64,000 bases of DNA from a virus. The notes below the pieces were generated by a model. It saw only the letters and a list, made by a program, of their open reading frames with translations. It ran no database searches and was not told the DNA's origin. The stretch is taken from IMG/VR virus record IMGVR_UViG_3300031521_000025, positions 47,458-111,457 of that record; one strand, written 5' to 3'. The position numbers and the translations under genes were made by a program. Below are positions 1 through 8,146 of the stretch, piece after piece (position 1 is the first letter of the stretch; every line of letters starts with the position of its first letter).

Positions 1-2
1 GT

Positions 3-728
3 AATGATAATTCGTTATCAGAATCAGATGGTCTTGCTATGTGGTTTAATACAAACACACCATCTTTAATTATGCGAAATAATGGTGTTAATAATGATAC
101 TAATTGGGGTCTTACAGTATCTAATAATACTTGGTATTTATATACTGTTACTATATCATCAACTACAGGATTACATTTATATCTAAATGGTGTAAATGTT
201 GCAAATAATGCAAATGCGAAAGCATATTCAAGATCAAATAACACTTATTTTTATATAGGATCGGCAGGTAACCCCAATTACTATTTCACTGGTAAAATGG
301 ATGAAATACGTTTTTATAACAGAGTGTTATCTGATATAGATGTTTCGACATTATATTTTTCAACAAAGGATGGAAAAGAAAACCTAAATTCAGTATCAAT
401 AATACAAAACATAGATATATCTCAATCTTTTGATGAAAAAGTTGGATTAATTAGTCCGGTTTTAAACCTTGACGTAGCTCAATCTTTAGAAGAAAAAGTA
501 GGTTTAGTAAGTCCAGTAGTTAATCTTGATATAGCTGCAACATTAGAAGAAAGAACATTAGCTTTTACTCTTATATTAGGGCAAGAAAACGAAAATCAAA
601 GAAATGTAATTCATCATTGTGGAACATCTTCTCAAAATCAATCAAATTCAAACAAAATTTGGATAGATAAAGGTTTTGTGAAAATAATAGCTCAAAGTAA
701 TATAGAACACAGTCAAATTGTTGTTTAA
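3..728 (+). CDS. LamG-domain tail fibre/adhesin, C-terminal part (5' end outside window)
   Basis: The reading frame is open from the first bases of the window, so the start lies upstream; the ATG at 39 is internal. The visible 242 residues begin inside a laminin-G/concanavalin-like jelly-roll domain: the run WYLYTVTISS, then LYLNG, then FTGKMDEIRFYNRVLS is the classic LamG_3 ending. After it come about three degenerate repeats of roughly 22 residues (DISQSFDEKVGLISPV, DVAQSLEEKVGLVSPV, DIAATLEER) and a polar C-terminus. LamG domains bind glycans and are common in tail fibres of Bacteroidetes phages, so a receptor-binding role is inferred. The next gene starts a new transcription unit at 809. 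Confidence 0.75.
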   Translation, partial: NDNSLSESDGLAMWFNTNTPSLIMRNNGVNNDTNWGLTVSNNTWYLYTVTISSTTGLHLYLNGVNVANNANAKAYSRSNNTYFYIGSAGNPNYYFTGKMDEIRFYNRVLSDIDVSTLYFSTKDGKENLNSVSIIQNIDISQSFDEKVGLISPVLNLDVAQSLEEKVGLVSPVVNLDIAATLEERTLAFTLILGQENENQRNVIHHCGTSSQNQSNSNKIWIDKGFVKIIAQSNIEHSQIVV

Positions 729-766
729 AAAAAATAAAAGATTTATTTACTTTTTTGTTTGTTTTT

Positions 767-780
767 TTTTATATTTAAAA
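767..780 (+). promoter_or_regulatory. Phage promoter motif
   Basis: Contains TATATTTAAAA about 30 nt before the ATG at 809, matching the motif repeated before many transcription units in this window (consensus about CTTATWTTTAAAW). Activity is inferred from position and recurrence. Confidence 0.5.
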
Positions 781-808
781 TAAAAATAATTACCATATTT
801 TTTAGAAA

Positions 809-970
809 ATGACTTTTAAATATTACATATTACTTTTTGTAATTATAAGTTTTCTTATAATAATTATAGGTTTAGAAAAACAAACTAAAAGTGAATATAA
901 AAGATATTTAAAAAAAGGAGGAGTTTTATCTTTCAAAGAATTCAAAAAAAAATACTATACTGAAGATTGA
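809..970 (+). CDS. Small single-pass membrane protein, 53 aa
   Basis: ATG at 809 follows a promoter motif; the TGA at 968 directly abuts the ATG of the receiver gene at 971. Residues 5-22 (YYILLFVIISFLIIIIG) form one hydrophobic segment; the rest is lysine-rich and would lie in the cytoplasm (KEFKKKYYTED at the end). I do not recognise the family. Tight spacing suggests co-expression with the response-regulator-like gene. The function is unknown. Confidence 0.6.
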   Translation: MTFKYYILLFVIISFLIIIIGLEKQTKSEYKRYLKKGGVLSFKEFKKKYYTED

Positions 971-1330
971 ATGAAAATACTTATTGTAGACGACTCTAAA
1001 ACATCCGTAAAACTCATAGAAGAGCTCATTAAACACGCTTTTAGAGATTTTGTATACCAAAGTGCATTTAATGGAAAAGAAGGTTTAGAATGCTATAATA
1101 AAACAAAAGATTTTGACTTAATTATTACAGATTATCAAATGCCTTGCATAAACGGTAATTGTTTAATCAAACAAATAAAACAAATAAACTCTAATATTTT
1201 AAGTATTTGTATATCTTCTGAAAGTTTTATAAAAGATGATGATATATTTGATTTTATTTTACAAAAGCCAATCCATAAAGAAGAATTTATCTCTATTTTA
1301 CAAAAAATAAAAAACAACTATAATGTTTAA
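971..1330 (+). CDS. Stand-alone CheY-like response regulator receiver domain
   Basis: The 119 residues are a single receiver domain with no output domain. The acidic pair D7-D8, the phosphoacceptor D54 (in LIITDYQMP), a serine at about 82-83 and the conserved lysine K99 (LQKP) are all present, so phosphorylation by a host histidine kinase or small phosphodonors is plausible. In bacteria such proteins act by binding a partner when phosphorylated. It sits immediately after the small membrane gene and overlaps the amidohydrolase start (1323) by 8 nt, so the three are probably translated together. A receiver domain is rare in phages; the target is unknown. Confidence 0.85.
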   Translation: MKILIVDDSKTSVKLIEELIKHAFRDFVYQSAFNGKEGLECYNKTKDFDLIITDYQMPCINGNCLIKQIKQINSNILSICISSESFIKDDDIFDFILQKPIHKEEFISILQKIKNNYNV

Positions 1331-2363
1331 TACTCATATTCATGTTTTCACAAAAGAAGATGTTCCTTCAAATTTTCTTCCTTTTAAATTAGTAAGAATT
1401 TTAGCAGACAAAGAAGGATACGAAATAATTGCAAGAGTTTTACATAATTTAAATCCTTGGACAAAAAATGATGTATTTGATAGATATTTAGAGTTTGTAA
1501 AAGAGGGAAGACTCGGTAGTCAAACTAACATTTTTGAAGATGTAGCAAAGTTTTATCCAATAGATACAAAGTTTTTTGTTTTACCTATGGATATGGAATA
1601 TATGGGTGCAGGAACTACAGCAAGAGTATATAGAGATCAACTTAAAGAATTAATAGAATTATCTAAAGTTGATAAAAGAGTTGTTCCTTTTGTAATGGTT
1701 GACCCAAGAAGACCAGAAATAGAAGGTTTTGTTTTAAACAATAATTTTGCAGGTATAAAACTATATCCAAATTTAGGATACTTTCCTTATGATAAAGATT
1801 TAATGTGGATATATAATTATTGCAGTAAATTTAATAAACCAATTGTTGCGCATTGCACTCCTGATAATCCAGTACATTTTAAAGGATCAAAACAAGAATT
1901 AAAAGAATTATTGTTAAAATCTAAAGGTGTAGTAAATTTAAAAGGATCTAATCAAAAATTATGTGCTCAATTTATGGATCCTTATAATTATGTTTCTATT
2001 TTAAATAACTATAAAGATGTAAATATTTGTTTAGCTCATATGGGCGGAGAACAAGAAGTTTTAAAATATTTAAAAGGAGAAAAAAACACAATTACAGAAA
2101 AAATTTTAAATTTAATTGTAATGTATCCTAATCTTTATACAGATATTAGTTATACATTATCAAACAAAAAACTATATTCTTTCCTTGATAAATTATTAGA
2201 TGATGATAGATATAAAAACCGTATTCTTTTTGGAAGCGATTTTTATATGAATAAAACCAAAGGAGATGAAACTCTATTTAGCAAAAATATTAAAGAAATG
2301 TTAGGAGATAAAAAATTTGAATTAATTAGTAACACAAATGTTAATAGTTTTTTGAAATCTTAA
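1323..2363 (+). CDS. Amidohydrolase-family metal-dependent hydrolase (TIM barrel)
   Basis: The 346-aa protein has the amidohydrolase-2 signature in order: N-terminal HIH (H5, H7), IKLYP with K146, VAHCT with H177, LAHMGG with H239 and the final FGSDFY with D306. These are the metal ligands and catalytic Asp of the amidohydrolase TIM barrel, so the enzyme looks intact. Substrates in the family include carboxylic acids, amides and lactones; the sequence does not show which. It overlaps the receiver gene by 8 nt and converges on the minus-strand gene ending at 2360 with a 4-nt overlap. This is an unusual cargo gene for a phage. Confidence 0.8.
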   Translation: MFNTHIHVFTKEDVPSNFLPFKLVRILADKEGYEIIARVLHNLNPWTKNDVFDRYLEFVKEGRLGSQTNIFEDVAKFYPIDTKFFVLPMDMEYMGAGTTARVYRDQLKELIELSKVDKRVVPFVMVDPRRPEIEGFVLNNNFAGIKLYPNLGYFPYDKDLMWIYNYCSKFNKPIVAHCTPDNPVHFKGSKQELKELLLKSKGVVNLKGSNQKLCAQFMDPYNYVSILNNYKDVNICLAHMGGEQEVLKYLKGEKNTITEKILNLIVMYPNLYTDISYTLSNKKLYSFLDKLLDDDRYKNRILFGSDFYMNKTKGDETLFSKNIKEMLGDKKFELISNTNVNSFLKS

Positions 2364-2866
2364 ATTTGTGATTCTAAATATTTCTCTTTGTTAAATTTAT
2401 CTAGCAAGTTATTTAAATTTCTTTTAGAATTTACACCTACTTCATCATGCACAGTAGGTTTTAAATAAGGAACAATAGCAGGTGTCGTTATCATATTTGC
2501 TTTTTCTCCTTTATAGTTATAGTTTACCCATTCTATTTGAGGAACTAAAGTATCTTTATTTATTTTTTCTAAAATTTTAGGAAACAATTTCAAAAAAGTA
2601 GGTAAATCTTGTTTTAAGTTAGAAATTATTTCGTTTATCAACTCTTTATATTCTTTTGAAGTAGCATTATTGTTTGGTTGCTTACAAAGACGAGATAATT
2701 GCAAATTTCTTATTTCTATTCTTGCTTTAAGTATTTTTCTTTCTAAAATTCTTTTTTTTTGTGTTTTATTTAAAGTAATTTCATTTTCTATTAAAATAAC
2801 TTTAGTTTTTGAAAGACTTTGGAGTTGTTCTACTAAAAAGTCTAATTTGTTTTTAACTTTATTCAT
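2360..2866 (-). CDS. Unknown protein, truncated paralogue of the upstream gene
   Basis: 168 residues, highly charged and predicted helical in the N-terminal half. The second half matches the C-terminal part of the neighbouring 461-aa protein: both have LPTFLKLFPKI followed by an E-x-x-NK stretch, and both end with a conserved DxFNKxxYL motif. It therefore looks like a tandem duplicate carrying only the C-terminal module. It lies 4 nt downstream of that gene on the same strand. Function unknown; no catalytic motif visible. Confidence 0.7.
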   Translation of the reverse strand: MNKVKNKLDFLVEQLQSLSKTKVILIENEITLNKTQKKRILERKILKARIEIRNLQLSRLCKQPNNNATSKEYKELINEIISNLKQDLPTFLKLFPKILEKINKDTLVPQIEWVNYNYKGEKANMITTPAIVPYLKPTVHDEVGVNSKRNLNNLLDKFNKEKYLESQI

Positions 2867-2870
2867 TTTT

Positions 2871-4256
2871 TTAAGCTAAATTTCGGTTTAAATAAGTTTT
2901 TTTGTTAAAATTGTCTAAAACACTTTGCATATGTGACTTAAAATCTTCGCTTATTGTGTCCGTACCTTTTCTTATTCCTAAATACCAAGCAATTGCATAA
3001 GGAATAATTACATCTTTATTATTTAATTGAGTTTTAAACACAAGAGGTTTAGATTTATTTAATTCTTCATTTATTTTAGGGAATAATTTTAAAAATGTAG
3101 GTAAATATTCATTTATATTGTTTTTTATTTCTTTTACAAAATCAATATAATTCGAATGTGTTTCATTATTTTTAATTTCTTTATAAATAGAGTTTAGTTT
3201 TAAACCATCAACTTCTTTTTTTGCGTTTAAAATATCTTGATTTAATTGTTTTTCAAGTTTTTCTTTTTTTGATAGCCCAAAGATTTCTACCAACAAAACT
3301 TCTTTTCCTGTAGTTCTTTCTAATTGTTCTATTAAAATTTTAAGAACAACTTCTTCTTTTTTTAAACTTTTTTGATCACTAAAGTATTTAGAATAATAAA
3401 TATTATAAAGAGTAATTCCTTTACTTGTTAATTTAGATGTTATTCCATAAGAGTTTAATTGCCCTTGAACAACTTTTGCCATCATTGTATCACAAATAAG
3501 ATTAACTTCTTTGTATTTTCCTACATTTACTAAATCAATAGATCCAGAGCATTTAAAAGAAACAGGTTTTACTCCACTTGGAGTTTTAAGATTTATTTCA
3601 AAAGGAGAGCGGTTTGAATATTCTCCTTTTACTACATAAGGAAGATCTTCTTTTTTTACAATATTTTTTTGAACATCTCCAGATAAGTTTTTAATTATAG
3701 CATCTATGTTAATTTCGGTTGTTTTAGGTTCATAGATTTGAACCTTTGCCGTGTGATATTTAATATATTCGTTAGAAACAGCAGATCCTCCTTTTGTTAT
3801 TCCAATTTCTTCATGAGACTTCATATATTTCTCCATACTACCTGTATCATTAGATAGTAAAATTGTTTTAGCAATATCATTATAAACAGGACTCCAAAAT
3901 ATATTTCCTGTTTTTGAATTACCCACTTCACTATCTTTTGAAGAAACTGCAATCGCAGCAGGGTAAATGTTATTATTATATTTACAAGTAAATATCCCAA
4001 AGATAAAAGCACCATATTCAAATTTACTATGTTCAGCTTCAATAATTTTACTTGATATAGTGTCAACAATTTTACTTTTTATATCTTGTTCTATTTCTTT
4101 TTTGTATTTCAAATGTTCTGAATTTAAAAAATCAACAGATACAGAACAGTTATCTATTCTTGTTTTTTTTCTTTCCCAAAAATGTGTATCTTTTTCTTTA
4201 GTTCGAGCTTCTCTCGATGCATCGCGATATTTTAATTCTTTTAAAAGAAGTTTCAT
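2871..4256 (-). CDS. Unknown 461-aa protein with duplicated C-terminal module
   Basis: First gene of a minus-strand pair, preceded by a promoter motif at 4274-4286. Residues 1-300 are a mixed alpha/beta region (YGAFIFGIFTCKY, YPAAIAVSS, FKCSGSIDLVNVG) that I cannot assign. Residues from about 300 form a charged helical module that recurs as the separate 168-aa gene downstream. No signal peptide or membrane segment. The function is unknown; the compact pair looks like accessory phage cargo. Confidence 0.75.
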   Translation of the reverse strand: MKLLLKELKYRDASREARTKEKDTHFWERKKTRIDNCSVSVDFLNSEHLKYKKEIEQDIKSKIVDTISSKIIEAEHSKFEYGAFIFGIFTCKYNNNIYPAAIAVSSKDSEVGNSKTGNIFWSPVYNDIAKTILLSNDTGSMEKYMKSHEEIGITKGGSAVSNEYIKYHTAKVQIYEPKTTEINIDAIIKNLSGDVQKNIVKKEDLPYVVKGEYSNRSPFEINLKTPSGVKPVSFKCSGSIDLVNVGKYKEVNLICDTMMAKVVQGQLNSYGITSKLTSKGITLYNIYYSKYFSDQKSLKKEEVVLKILIEQLERTTGKEVLLVEIFGLSKKEKLEKQLNQDILNAKKEVDGLKLNSIYKEIKNNETHSNYIDFVKEIKNNINEYLPTFLKLFPKINEELNKSKPLVFKTQLNNKDVIIPYAIAWYLGIRKGTDTISEDFKSHMQSVLDNFNKKTYLNRNLA

Positions 4257-4273
4257 TATATTCTTTATTTGTG

Positions 4274-4286
4274 TTTTTAAATATGA
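4274..4286 (-). promoter_or_regulatory. Phage promoter motif (minus strand)
   Basis: Reads TCATATTTAAAAA on the minus strand, about 18-30 nt before the ATG of the 461-aa gene. Same motif as at other unit starts. Confidence 0.45.
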
Positions 4287-4355
4287 TATTTTTAATTATC
4301 TCACAAAAAGTAAGCTAATCATCAAGGTTGAAATAATAAGCTTAAATTAATAGGT

Positions 4356-4907
4356 TTAAATAAGTTTGAAATCTAAATTTGTTTGTTTAAAATGTTTTAA
4401 CATTTTAATTAAAGCTGCGTAAACAAAAGGATCTTGTGCTTTAAGAAAGTTATCTGTCCAAAAACATTTAGCTTCTTTTTCTAGCTTACTTCCATCAGTA
4501 GTAGCTTTTCCTTTTTCTTTGTTTGTTAAATCAACAGTAAACAAATAATAAACAGTATCTGAACTTTTAATTCCAAACATTTCTCCTAATTCAACAATAT
4601 CTTCTTTAGTTATAGAGTAACCAGCTTCTTCTTTAAGTTCTATAATGGCAGTTTCTAAAGGACTATTATTTTTTTCAACACTTCCTGTTAAAGAAGAAAT
4701 AATTTTTTTATTTAAATCCCAACAAGGAGTTAATTCATCTCTTAAAAGAATTTCAAATTTACCTTTTTGATTTCTATATGGTAAAATTACAATTTTTTTT
4801 CCATCACAACTTTTCTCATGACTATAAACGTAACCATTTATTCCTTTTTTTTCATCAACAAGTTCTCTTAACTCTATCCATTTATTGGTTTTAAGGATGT
4901 TTATCAT
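4356..4907 (-). CDS. Nudix hydrolase
   Basis: 183 residues with a Nudix box starting at G75: E90, E93, E94 and G96 (IELKEEAGY) match the E-x-x-E-E-x-G core, which binds the catalytic Mg2+. Two usual positions differ (N81 for Glu and I89 for Arg), so catalysis may be altered. The C-terminal part follows the ADP-ribose/NDP-sugar pyrophosphatase type (Y-LFTVDL, then an acidic stretch), but the substrate cannot be named. Its ATG overlaps the stop of the 79-aa gene upstream (4904), indicating a two-gene operon. Phage Nudix enzymes often sanitise nucleotides or act on host NAD or RNA caps. Confidence 0.8.
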   Translation of the reverse strand: MINILKTNKWIELRELVDEKKGINGYVYSHEKSCDGKKIVILPYRNQKGKFEILLRDELTPCWDLNKKIISSLTGSVEKNNSPLETAIIELKEEAGYSITKEDIVELGEMFGIKSSDTVYYLFTVDLTNKEKGKATTDGSKLEKEAKCFWTDNFLKAQDPFVYAALIKMLKHFKQTNLDFKLI

Positions 4908-5143
4908 TTTTTTATTTTTATTGTTAAACTTTGATTAAAACTATTTTCTTTGCTAAAAAAAACTAATTCGCAAAAATTGTTTATTTTTTTGCAAATTTGG
5001 TAAAGTTCATTGAACTCGTTGCTACTAAAACAACTTGTTGTTAGTTCAACTTCAATAACTTCTTTTTCTAAAAAACAATAATTAAATAAAACTAAATTGT
5101 TTTTGTTTAACCATTCTAAAATAAAATCTAGATTTTTATCCAT
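4904..5143 (-). CDS. Unknown small protein, 79 aa
   Basis: Starts at 5143, about 15 nt after a minus-strand promoter motif, and its stop overlaps the Nudix start by 4 nt. The sequence is mostly hydrophobic/charged alternating (FILEWLNKNNLVLFNYCFLEKEVIEVEL is split by charged residues), without signal peptide or known motif. It probably folds as a small alpha/beta domain. The translational coupling suggests it acts with the Nudix protein. Function unknown. Confidence 0.6.
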   Translation of the reverse strand: MDKNLDFILEWLNKNNLVLFNYCFLEKEVIEVELTTSCFSSNEFNELYQICKKINNFCELVFFSKENSFNQSLTIKIKK

Positions 5144-5157
5144 AATATTTAATGTTT

Positions 5158-5172
5158 TGTTTTAAATATCAA
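5158..5172 (-). promoter_or_regulatory. Phage promoter motif (minus strand)
   Basis: TTGATATTTAAAAC on the minus strand, upstream of the 79-aa/Nudix pair. Together with the plus-strand motif at 5232 it forms a divergent promoter region (5144-5255). Confidence 0.45.
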
Positions 5173-5231
5173 AAAAAACACATATTGCTGGAAAATAACT
5201 ATAGATTTTTAAAAAAAGTTATAAAAAAAAA

Positions 5232-5244
5232 CTTATTTTAAAAT
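5232..5244 (+). promoter_or_regulatory. Phage promoter motif
   Basis: CTTATTTTAAAAT, 12 nt before the ATG at 5256, a close match to the consensus. Confidence 0.5.
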
Positions 5245-5255
5245 AAAAAAGATAA

Positions 5256-5933
5256 ATGGAAATAAATTATTTTAATTACATTGGACAAGCAGCTGTTTTT
5301 GTAATAACAACTAAAGTTTTAGTTACTTTTTATAAAAACCAAGCAAGTAAAATAAAAGAGAAGAAAGCAAAAAAGCTTCAGGAAGTAGAAAAAGACAAAG
5401 AAATAGAAGATTGGGAAATAGGGGATTTAATTCAAGTATCTCCAGAAAAGTTCGGAAAAGAATTTGTCGAAATTAATTCAAACAGACCAGGTGTTTTGTT
5501 TGCAACATTATCAAAATGGAATAAAGAGAAATGCGAAGCTGTTTTTAATAATGGATTATCAGTTATTTTTTTAATTAACGAAATAGTAGCTAATCATTCT
5601 TTTCTTGCAAGAAAAGATAAAAACCAAATGACAAGTTTTATGGAAAAAACAAAAAACAAACCATTTGATCAATTATTACAAGAATATCAAAAAGAATCCA
5701 AAAATACTGACAAGTTTTCTACAATTAGTGGAGAAATTAAAAGTTTAAACCCAGAAGTGATTCAAAATTGCTCGTTTAATTTTGAAGAAATCGAAGTTTT
5801 AGGAGTTCCTCTTATTGAAATGCATAAAAATGAATTAGATCTAGTAATGGATTTAGCTATTTCTTTTGAAAACTACGAACTCGCAGGCGCTATAAAAAAC
5901 TTTATTGAAGAAAGATTTCCTGAAGTAAAATAA
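5256..5933 (+). CDS. Membrane-anchored protein with a UVR-like C-terminal motif
   Basis: 225 residues. Residues 8-26 (YIGQAAVFVITTKVLVTFY) are a probable N-terminal membrane anchor, followed by a lysine/glutamate-rich linker. A middle domain (about 50-115) contains beta-rich SH3-like sequence (GDLIQVSP, GVLFATLSKW, NGLSVIFLINEI). The last 35 residues (LDLVMDLAISFENYELAGAI) resemble the UVR motif used by UvrB/UvrC and Clp adaptor proteins for protein contacts. The combination suggests an adaptor or scaffold at the membrane, but this is inference. It has its own promoter motif. Confidence 0.6.
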   Translation: MEINYFNYIGQAAVFVITTKVLVTFYKNQASKIKEKKAKKLQEVEKDKEIEDWEIGDLIQVSPEKFGKEFVEINSNRPGVLFATLSKWNKEKCEAVFNNGLSVIFLINEIVANHSFLARKDKNQMTSFMEKTKNKPFDQLLQEYQKESKNTDKFSTISGEIKSLNPEVIQNCSFNFEEIEVLGVPLIEMHKNELDLVMDLAISFENYELAGAIKNFIEERFPEVK

Positions 5934-5949
5934 TTTTTTTTGTTAAATT

Positions 5950-5961
5950 TTATATTTAAAG
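5950..5961 (+). promoter_or_regulatory. Phage promoter motif
   Basis: TTATATTTAAAG, 7 nt before the ATG at 5969; unusually close to the start codon, so the transcript would be nearly leaderless. Confidence 0.4.
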
Positions 5962-5968
5962 TAAAAAA

Positions 5969-6199
5969 ATGATACTTAAAGAATATAGTTTAAAAGAAAA
6001 ATCCAAATTAGTTAAACTCATTAACTATTTACAACCTTTAGTTCCAGAAGATAGTATGGAAAAAGTTTTAGATTTTTACGAATATTTCGATGAAAGTTTT
6101 TATGAAATTGAAAATATAGCTGTTTATGATGAATTTATGGACAGTTTAAAACAACTAGCTGAGAAAAATACAATTAAATTACCAGAAGAATTATTATAA
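5969..6199 (+). CDS. Unknown small acidic protein, 76 aa
   Basis: All-helical acidic sequence (LVKLINYLQPL, VLDFYEYFDESFYEI, FMDSLKQLAEK). It ends one base before the ATG of the 53-aa gene, so the two are co-transcribed. No motif recognised. Confidence 0.6.
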   Translation: MILKEYSLKEKSKLVKLINYLQPLVPEDSMEKVLDFYEYFDESFYEIENIAVYDEFMDSLKQLAEKNTIKLPEELL

Positions 6200-6200
6200 A

Positions 6201-6362
6201 ATGTCAAAAATTATAGATTTAGATTCTCTTTCTTTAGAAGAAAAAGAATCTATTATTGTTTTATTACAAAAAGAAATTCAAGAAGAAAAAGAAAAAAAAG
6301 AAGCTGCTAAAAACGTAGCAGCTTACAAAGAACTAATGAGTTGTATAACTAAAAAAAGTTAA
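6201..6362 (+). CDS. Unknown small coiled-coil protein, 53 aa
   Basis: ATG at 6201 directly follows the upstream stop; TAA at 6360. The protein reads MSKIIDLDSLSLEEKESI, then a Glu/Lys-rich helix (EIQEEKEKKEAAKN) and CITKKS at the end, typical of short phage helical proteins. It abuts a convergent small gene on the minus strand. Function unknown. Confidence 0.5.
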   Translation: MSKIIDLDSLSLEEKESIIVLLQKEIQEEKEKKEAAKNVAAYKELMSCITKKS

Positions 6363-6539
6363 TCAACTTTCAGTTTTTATACAAAAAATTAAATAACTAG
6401 TAGCAACAGGTGCTCCAATAGGAACAAGCTTGTCTACATAATAGTTTTGTTCAACTAAATCATCTACAAAAGATTTTAAACCATTAACAGTAATTGTAAT
6501 TGGTTGGTAAATAAATGTTTCTTGTTTTGGTACTGCCAT
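6363..6539 (-). CDS. Unknown small protein, 58 aa
   Basis: Minus-strand frame with ATG at 6537-6539 and stop at 6363-6365, filling the gap before the DNA polymerase gene. It reads MAVPKQETFIYQPITITVNG, then SFVDDLVEQNYYVDKLVP and SYLIFCIKTES: a balanced, non-low-complexity sequence with alternating strand and helix character, which argues it is real. It lies 21 nt downstream of the polymerase stop and is probably co-transcribed with it. Function unknown. Confidence 0.5.
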   Translation of the reverse strand: MAVPKQETFIYQPITITVNGLKSFVDDLVEQNYYVDKLVPIGAPVATSYLIFCIKTES

Positions 6540-6560
6540 TTTTTATGTTTTAAAGTTAAA

Positions 6561-8093
6561 TTATTCTAAATCTTTCCAATTCTTTCCGAACTTTAAAGAA
6601 GTTTTTGCAATTAATTGCTTTTCAGGTTCTTCTAATATTTTTATTATATCTTCAACAATTTCAGTATTATTTATTAGACTAACACTAAGGTTAAATAAAA
6701 TTGAATCATGTTTTTGTAATAATATTCTATTTGTAGAAGGGTATTGTTGTAAATATTTTTTTAATTTATCTATTTTTGTTATTAAAAAGTCTGCAGCTGT
6801 AGATTGAATAAAGTTATTTAAATAAGCCCATTCTTTTTCTGGATATATATTCCTACCAAAATAATTAATTATTTTATTTGAATTCTTAAACTCTAATTCT
6901 AGTGCCATCTTCGTTTCTTCAAAAGGCTTTACAAACTCTTCTAATTGTTCTTGAAGTTTTTCTTCGTTTAAATTAAAATTTGGAAATTCTCCTTTTAAAG
7001 ATTTTATTGAATTCGAAATAGATTGTCCGTATAAAATACTATAATTGATTCTTTTAGCAACATCTCTATAACTTTCATCATTAAACAACTCTTTAGCTAA
7101 CTTTAAATGAGGATCTTCTGAAAAATCTAAACCACAAAGTTGTCTTAATAAAGAATATTCAAAATAATCATAATCAAATTCTAATAACATACATTTTTTT
7201 TCTGCGATTACTATATCTCTATTGTTTTTAGATAAGTTTTGGATATTAAAATTCTTTTTTGAAGAATATATTCTACCTGTAATTTTATCAGTGCCTTTAT
7301 AAGCTTGTTTTAAATATTCTTCATTTTCTAAGTTATTTAATATACTAAAATAAATATTATCTTCTAAGTTTAAAATTTTTTCTTTATCAATTCTAACTTT
7401 TAAAGAAGATAAATAACTTTCAACTTCATAAGCTTTATTCCAAATGGCTAATGTTTCTTGAGATAAACCAAGATTGTTAAATTTATCAACCCATTCTAAA
7501 CAAGCAACTCCTATATGTAAATCTATTTTATCATCAAATAAATGTAATTTTTTGAAATCTTTTAAAGAAATATAATAGTTTGTGGTTTTTAAATAAGATT
7601 GAAAATAAAAATAATTATCCCAAGAATAAAAAACACAATCTGGAAATAATTCTTTTAGTTGCTTAATTAATTTTTTTGTATTTAAAGTTTTAGCATAAAA
7701 AAAGTTATAAATTTTCTTATCTATATAATAAACTTTATCACCAGATGTTATAGTTAAAAAAAGATCAGTTTCAAAAACAAATACTGATTTTGATAAAGTT
7801 ATGTTTTCAAATTCTAAATAATTTTTTACAATAGTAAATTTTTTTATTAAGTTTTTGTAACAATGATAAAGAAAATTGTTTAAAGATTCTTCATATTTAT
7901 CAGATTCTGTTTCAGAAAATATATAATATACATTTTCTTTTATTTTTTTATTAGAAACATTTAATTCTGGATATAAACCAATAGCTCTATTCATACCTAC
8001 AATTAATACAGGCTTATCTCTATTTTCTATAGAAGTAGAACTAATTGTTTCTAATAAAGGGTGTTCATCACCAACTATATATCCTAAATACAT
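6561..8093 (-). CDS. Family A DNA polymerase (Pol I type), short, no exonuclease domains
   Basis: 510 residues. Polymerase motifs appear in order: TGRIYS at 272 with FNIQNL (as TGRxSSxxPNLQN in Pol I), motif A around D307 (FDYDYFEYSLL), motif B R343-x3-K347 to Y355-G356, and motif C H462-D463-S464. The N-terminal 250 residues lack recognisable 3'-5' or 5'-3' exonuclease motifs and are shorter than in E. coli Pol I (928 aa). It probably copies DNA without proofreading, for repair, gap filling or as one of two replicases, since a PolIII alpha is also encoded at 46318. A CTTATTTT motif lies about 25 nt upstream on the minus strand. Confidence 0.85.
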   Translation of the reverse strand: MYLGYIVGDEHPLLETISSTSIENRDKPVLIVGMNRAIGLYPELNVSNKKIKENVYYIFSETESDKYEESLNNFLYHCYKNLIKKFTIVKNYLEFENITLSKSVFVFETDLFLTITSGDKVYYIDKKIYNFFYAKTLNTKKLIKQLKELFPDCVFYSWDNYFYFQSYLKTTNYYISLKDFKKLHLFDDKIDLHIGVACLEWVDKFNNLGLSQETLAIWNKAYEVESYLSSLKVRIDKEKILNLEDNIYFSILNNLENEEYLKQAYKGTDKITGRIYSSKKNFNIQNLSKNNRDIVIAEKKCMLLEFDYDYFEYSLLRQLCGLDFSEDPHLKLAKELFNDESYRDVAKRINYSILYGQSISNSIKSLKGEFPNFNLNEEKLQEQLEEFVKPFEETKMALELEFKNSNKIINYFGRNIYPEKEWAYLNNFIQSTAADFLITKIDKLKKYLQQYPSTNRILLQKHDSILFNLSVSLINNTEIVEDIIKILEEPEKQLIAKTSLKFGKNWKDLE

Positions 8094-8146
8094 TTGCTTT
8101 TTTACTAGTAAAATAAGTAAAAAAAAGCAAAATAGGTAATTATTAC

